The notes beneath the pieces were generated by a model. That model worked only from the letters and a program-made list of their open reading frames with translations. It had not been told where the DNA came from and did no database searches. The position numbers and the translations under genes were made by a program. From the NCBI GenBank assembly GCA_012518155.1, contig JAAYTC010000226.1:1-9972 (forward strand): a stretch of DNA of 9,972 nucleotides. Direction: 5' to 3'. This document shows, piece by piece, positions 7,358 to 9,972 of the stretch; position 1 is the stretch's first letter; each line of letters begins with the position of its first letter. Source of the DNA: Bacteroidales bacterium. Lineage in GTDB: Bacteria; Bacteroidota; Bacteroidia; Bacteroidales; Dysgonomonadaceae.

Positions 7358-8303
7358 CGGAATTAAGCCAAGCAACTTTTTGTTCCGATTCATGTTTCTG
7401 TCCAATTATAGATTTGTACAGTTCAGGCCGCCTTGCCTTCGTATACCGATAACCTCCCGCTTCATTAAGTTTGTTACTCGTCACCGTTGCGGTTGCAATA
7501 CTATCGTCAAACGAGCGGCACTCTGCAATAATATCTCCAAAAGGGTCAATTATCATTGAACAACCATTCTTCAGTTGGTCATCATCCATCCCAATTGGGT
7601 TCGAGAAAACCACGTAAATTCCATTATCATATGCCCTCGCTGGGAGCCATTTCATCAACCATGCCCTACCCTTCATACCATCAAATTCTAATCGTAAGGA
7701 AGTGGGATCCTCCTCACGATTATGCCACAGCTTAGGATCAACAAAACCAGCACCTGGCCTAGTAGATGGTGTACACATAGTTACATGAGGCATGAATATG
7801 ATATCCGCTCCCAAAAGTTTTGTTGCTCTAACATTTTCTATAATGTTGTTATCGTAACAAATTAATATGCCACACTTCCATCCATTTATTTCAAACACAC
7901 AGTAGCTATCACCTGCAGTCAAATACGGGTTTATAAAAGGGTGCAACTTCTTGTATTTGGCAATCAATCCGTTTTTGTCCACGCAAACGTAGGCTTTGAA
8001 CAAGTTATCATCTTGATCTTTTTCAAATAGTCCAGCCAAGATCACGATATCATTTTGTTTAGCAATCTGGGTGAGTTTAGAAATACTCTCCCCATATGGA
8101 ATAAATTCCGCCAAATCAAGCATCTGCACCTTTGATAGATTTCTTGCAAATGTGTAGCCTGTGATTGAGCATTCGTGAAAAGCGATGACATCAGCTCCCT
8201 CATTTGCTGCTTGCTGCGCAAGACGCTCAATGATGGAAAGATTGTAGCTCTTATCGCCACTTTTGCTCTCAAACTGTGCCGTTGAGATTTTCATTTTGTT
8301 CAT
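7347..8303 (-). CDS. Nitrilase-superfamily carbon-nitrogen hydrolase
   Basis: Read from ATG 8303-8301 (MNKMKISTAQFESKSGD), this gives 318 residues; ATG 8294 is also possible. The frame stays open to 8393, but the extra residues are unlike the family and run into the probable promoter, so they are excluded. The nitrilase catalytic triad is complete: E44 in FHECSITGY, K119 in KYKKLHPF, and C149 in CGILICYD. The enzyme should hydrolyse an amide or carbamoyl C-N bond in the cytoplasm, since no signal peptide is seen. The substrate cannot be read from the sequence; N-carbamoyl or aliphatic amidase activities are typical for this size. Base composition is visibly lower in GC (about 40% in rows sampled by eye) than in the peptidase and mutase genes (about 53-57%), which suggests later acquisition. 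It is convergent with mgsA and downstream of the phosphoesterase on the same strand. Confidence 0.9.
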   Translation of the reverse strand: MNKMKISTAQFESKSGDKSYNLSIIERLAQQAANEGADVIAFHECSITGYTFARNLSKVQMLDLAEFIPYGESISKLTQIAKQNDIVILAGLFEKDQDDNLFKAYVCVDKNGLIAKYKKLHPFINPYLTAGDSYCVFEINGWKCGILICYDNNIIENVRATKLLGADIIFMPHVTMCTPSTRPGAGFVDPKLWHNREEDPTSLRLEFDGMKGRAWLMKWLPARAYDNGIYVVFSNPIGMDDDQLKNGCSMIIDPFGDIIAECRSFDDSIATATVTSNKLNEAGGYRYTKARRPELYKSIIGQKHESEQKVAWLNSENK

Positions 8304-8371
8304 AGCAATGTAAATCAATCTGTTGTCGTACTGTTGTAAAAAAACACAGCTGTAAAAAATAATTTTTACCC

Positions 8372-8404
8372 TAAATCTACAATTATTCCTCATTAATCAT
8401 TAAA
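8372..8404 (-). promoter_or_regulatory. Possible promoter of the nitrilase-family gene
   Basis: On the minus strand, TTTA (8404-8401), 21 bases, then TAGATTTA (8379-8372). Each element differs by one letter from the Bacteroidota pattern. The predicted start near 8366 leaves a leader of about 63 bases before ATG 8303 and rules out the longest in-frame start. An AT-rich 8-bp inverted repeat (TCATTAAA at 8397-8404, TTTAATGA at 8419-8426) sits just after the upstream gene's stop and overlaps the -33 element. It may be a weak terminator. Confidence 0.35.
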
Positions 8405-8426
8405 CGCTATGCTTCCATTTTAATGA

Positions 8427-9374
8427 CTACTCATGCCCTTGCTGGAAAATTTTCTTCAAAGGGATGGTACGCGATGTGGTGCGGCCGGCTCCCTTTATTT
8501 CAATTTTTTCGGGATATAAAGTTACGACCCCGTACGCGTTGGTAGTTTCCGTTTCAACTATCCCTTCGATAGTGATAAAAGGAATGCCCTTGTACTCGCC
8601 AAACGCGCCGGCGTGATGATGCCCGCTAATTACCCCCTTCACGGTAGGGAAACGTGATAAAAGTTCAATTACATGCAAGTCATTCAATGCTGTAAGGCCG
8701 TGGACTCCATACAGTGGATGATGCGTGAAAATCAACGTGTTCATGGACTCTAGTTGCGATTTCTCCAACTCCTCCTCTAGCCACTTCATTTGCTTTTCGC
8801 TTATTCCTCCGTTATATTCAGCCCCGTTGGGTCGTCCCTCTTCTGCTATCTTTTGCAACAAAAGTTCCAATTCTCTCTCCTTTTCGGTTCCCTCGACGTT
8901 AGCGTACGAGGCAATCTCGTTTGTATTCAGCATGATAAAATACCAATCTCCCTTGCTGAAAGAATAATACTCACCGGGCATACCAAGCTGACGATATAGT
9001 TGGCTGTTATCTTGCACGCCCTCGTAGTCATGATTCCCGGTCAAGTTAAACACCGTCGCGTTCAACTTATCCAAACGAACAAGTACCGAATCCATATTTT
9101 TTGGGGTATCCCTGTCTACTAAATCGCCCAGGTTCACCGTGAATTGCACTTCTGCCCGGTTAAGGTTCACCACGCACTCCTCTAATTTCTGCAGCGAGTT
9201 CCGGTAATACCGGCTCCCCCGGGTATCGCAATCGCAGTACTGGATATCCGCTATAATACCAAATTTCACTAGCGCGTTCCTGTCTGTTCCTGACCTTTCA
9301 ATCGGTCCGCTCGTGAACGATGCACAGCATACTACCAGCACGTGTGCTACGATGACGTATAATATATTTTTCAT
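8427..9374 (-). CDS. Exported metallophosphoesterase, ADP-ribose/CDP-alcohol diphosphatase-like
   Basis: Read from ATG 9374-9372 (MKNILYVIVAH), this gives 315 residues; a GTG start at 9419 is in frame but lies upstream of the predicted transcription start. Residues 1-20 form an export signal; the CC at 16-17 lacks a classical lipobox, so lipidation is uncertain. The calcineurin-like metal motifs are all present: DIQ (43-45), GDLVD (83-87), GNHD (113-116), HH (218-219) and GHHH (251-254). Gln in place of His in the first motif, the following RYYRNSL (55-61), NGGISEKQMKWL (188-199) and the late IEGIVET together recall the Mn-dependent ADP-ribose/CDP-alcohol diphosphatase (ADPRM) group. Its substrate may be a nucleotide-diphosphate compound taken up from outside. 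A probable SusD tail ends 86 bases upstream on the same strand, so it may be the last gene of a damaged uptake locus. Confidence 0.88.
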   Translation of the reverse strand: MKNILYVIVAHVLVVCCASFTSGPIERSGTDRNALVKFGIIADIQYCDCDTRGSRYYRNSLQKLEECVVNLNRAEVQFTVNLGDLVDRDTPKNMDSVLVRLDKLNATVFNLTGNHDYEGVQDNSQLYRQLGMPGEYYSFSKGDWYFIMLNTNEIASYANVEGTEKERELELLLQKIAEEGRPNGAEYNGGISEKQMKWLEEELEKSQLESMNTLIFTHHPLYGVHGLTALNDLHVIELLSRFPTVKGVISGHHHAGAFGEYKGIPFITIEGIVETETTNAYGVVTLYPEKIEIKGAGRTTSRTIPLKKIFQQGHE

Positions 9375-9394
9375 ACGATTCACTGTTTCAATTG

Positions 9395-9427
9395 TAAATA
9401 TAATAAGTTTGGGATACACTTTATAAA
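9395..9427 (-). promoter_or_regulatory. Possible promoter of the metallophosphoesterase gene
   Basis: On the minus strand, TTTA (9427-9424), 21 bases, then TATATTTA (9402-9395), each one letter from the Bacteroidota pattern. Transcription would start near 9389, about 15 bases before ATG 9374. The two elements flank one arm of the inverted repeat at 9402-9443. Confidence 0.35.
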
Positions 9428-9443
9428 ATACCCCAAACTTATT
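9402..9443. repeat. Perfect 12-bp inverted repeat between SusD relic and phosphoesterase
   Basis: AATAAGTTTGGG (9402-9413) and CCCAAACTTATT (9432-9443) are perfect complements with an 18-base loop. On the minus strand the hairpin begins 17 bases after the stop of the SusD-like relic. It is followed by an AT-rich run but no clean T-tract. It can be read either as the relic gene's old terminator or attenuator, or as an operator lying over the phosphoesterase promoter. The sequence cannot decide between these. Confidence 0.65.
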
Positions 9444-9460
9444 TCCTCGTTGGCCTATTT

Positions 9461-9526
9461 TTATTCATCCCAACCGGGATTCTGTGTCAAGTTTGAATTT
9501 GAAAATGTCGATACGTCAGAAATGGA
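9461..9526 (-). pseudogene. Relic of a SusD/RagB-family C-terminus
   Basis: On the minus strand a 21-codon frame, closed upstream by a stop at 9529-9527, ends in NLTQNPGWDE and TAA (9463-9461). SusD/RagB outer-membrane lipoproteins of Bacteroidota very often end in a short N-x-L-x-QNPG-aromatic tail, and this fits closely. Nothing further upstream on the same strand reads as SusD, so only the last few codons remain. The rest was presumably lost when the restriction genes to the right entered. The tail lies 86 bases before the exported phosphoesterase, in the arrangement expected of a SusCD-plus-enzyme operon. The match is short, so chance resemblance remains possible. Confidence 0.5.
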
Positions 9527-9573
9527 TTATATCGGGGATATAATGGATGGAATGTTATATTTAAAATAATCGC

Positions 9574-9581
9574 TATATTTG
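9574..9581 (+). promoter_or_regulatory. -7 element (TATATTTG) ahead of the restriction-helicase fragment
   Basis: TATATTTG matches the TAnnTTTG pattern exactly. No good TTTG lies 19-21 bases upstream; the nearest is AATG. A start near 9588 would precede ATG 9606 by about 18 bases, which favours that codon over the TTG at 9579. The fragment may still be transcribed, towards the McrC gene. Confidence 0.4.
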
Positions 9582-9605
9582 TGTGAATTTTATATCAGAC
9601 ACACG

Positions 9606-9896
9606 ATGACTCCATTTCAGAAAATCCTTGAGCGGTATCGCAAATATTCATTTTCTCAAGTAGATAAAGGGAATAGGTTTGAAAGACTCATGCAAGCCTA
9701 TCTACTCACCGACCCAAAGTATGCTTCACGCCTTGACAAGGTTTGGCTTTGGAGTGAATTTCCCGGTAAGCTTGATTTTGGTGGACACGATATAAGAATC
9801 GATCTTTATTTTCCACGTTCTCAAGCATTTATTATTTCTTTTAGCCTGGTCGATATGTTTCTCCAATTTGTATCAAGGTTTACTGTCCTTATTTGA
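9606..9896 (+). pseudogene. Truncated restriction helicase, N-terminal Mrr-like domain only
   Basis: From ATG 9606 (MTPFQKILERYRKYSFSQVD) the frame runs 96 codons. Residues 1-67 (to about 9806) look like the start of large restriction enzymes that join an Mrr-like PD-(D/E)XK nuclease to a DEAD/DEAH helicase. The marks are GNRFERLMQAYL with E26, KVWLWSEFP, and DFGGHDIRIDL with D66. In intact relatives the last motif normally reads DIGIDLVA and continues to a QCK-type lysine, then about a thousand more residues. Here Gly is replaced by Arg (R64), and after L67 the family resemblance stops. The remaining codons read antisense through the end of the McrC-like gene. No other frame continues the homology. 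The nuclease lysine and the whole helicase are missing, so it is a dead remnant. A short expressed protein is possible but unlikely to cut DNA. Confidence 0.75.
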
Positions 9897-9970
9897 ATTT
9901 TATGGTCGTTATATTGAAAATCTAAATTGTAATCTTTTTCAATAGTTGGATACAAAAGAATTCCGGTTGC
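9821..9970 (-). CDS. McrC-family restriction protein, C-terminal part, cut by right edge
   Basis: On the minus strand, 49 codons enter from the right edge and end at TGA 9823-9821. The sequence GILLYPTIEKDYNLDF, then HKIQIRTVNLDTNW, is typical of the C-terminal segment of McrC proteins, where an LLYP strand follows the nuclease core and a final helix ends the chain. McrC is the PD-(D/E)XK nuclease partner of the GTPase McrB in modification-dependent restriction of DNA. The nuclease residues and any mcrB gene would lie to the right of the window, so activity cannot be judged. The stop falls 15 bases from the point where the convergent helicase fragment loses homology. This suggests that arrival of this system truncated the older one. 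Base composition is low in GC, unlike the left half of the window. The identification rests on 49 residues. Confidence 0.7.
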   Translation of the reverse strand, partial: ATGILLYPTIEKDYNLDFQYNDHKIQIRTVNLDTNWRNISTRLKEIINA

Positions 9971-9972
9971 CG

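Noticed and set aside
8304..8393. N-terminal extension of the nitrilase-family protein
   Set aside because: The extra 30 residues lack family resemblance and overlap the predicted promoter and leader.
9807..9896. C-terminal 29 codons of the restriction fragment frame as a membrane-like tail
   Set aside because: They read antisense through the McrC end; the hydrophobicity is a by-product of that overlap.
1..9972. CRISPR array, tRNA, rRNA, insertion-sequence transposase or integrase
   Set aside because: No regularly spaced direct repeats, no cloverleaf candidate and no transposase or recombinase motif was seen on either strand.

Overview
The window looks like a chromosomal segment of a Bacteroidota member, most likely order Bacteroidales. 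The reasons are a short DivIC/FtsB-type protein, a C69 dipeptidase of the form common in Bacteroides relatives, a probable SusD C-terminus, several matches to the Bacteroidota promoter pattern (TTTG, 19-21 bases, TAnnTTTG), and few recognisable Shine-Dalgarno sites. By eye, base composition is near 50% GC over most of the left two thirds and clearly lower from about 7350 to the right end.

Left block (1-2962, minus strand). From its promoter end, this holds a DivIC/FtsB-like division protein (2657-2962), a small four-helix membrane protein of unknown function (2244-2585), a receiver/AAA+/Fis regulator (946-2235) and the N-terminal 308 residues of a membrane sensor, probably a histidine kinase (924 to the left edge). 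The last three are tightly packed and look like one operon with its own promoter near 2603-2610. The regulator resembles NtrC but has lost the sigma-54 contact loop and most ATPase residues, so it is probably a phosphorylation-controlled DNA-binding protein and not a sigma-54 activator.

Middle block (3180-7357, plus strand). An exported C69 dipeptidase has a well-formed promoter. It is followed by a phosphohexomutase and a methylglyoxal synthase separated by one base, closed by a strong hairpin terminator at 7307-7357. The last two genes connect sugar-phosphate interconversion with the methylglyoxal bypass of lower glycolysis.

Right block (7347-9972). On the minus strand are an AT-richer nitrilase-superfamily amidohydrolase and an exported metallophosphoesterase resembling the Mn-dependent ADP-ribose/CDP-alcohol diphosphatases. 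Just upstream of the latter is a 21-codon relic ending NLTQNPGWDE-stop, which looks like the tail of a SusD/RagB nutrient-binding lipoprotein. The phosphoesterase may therefore once have been the distal gene of a SusCD locus. Next comes a plus-strand fragment of a restriction helicase (N-terminal Mrr-like domain only, 9606 to about 9806), which runs directly into the C-terminus of a McrC-family restriction protein entering from the right edge on the minus strand (9821-9970). The right end thus looks like the edge of a defence island where one restriction system has replaced or cut into another and into an older SusCD locus.
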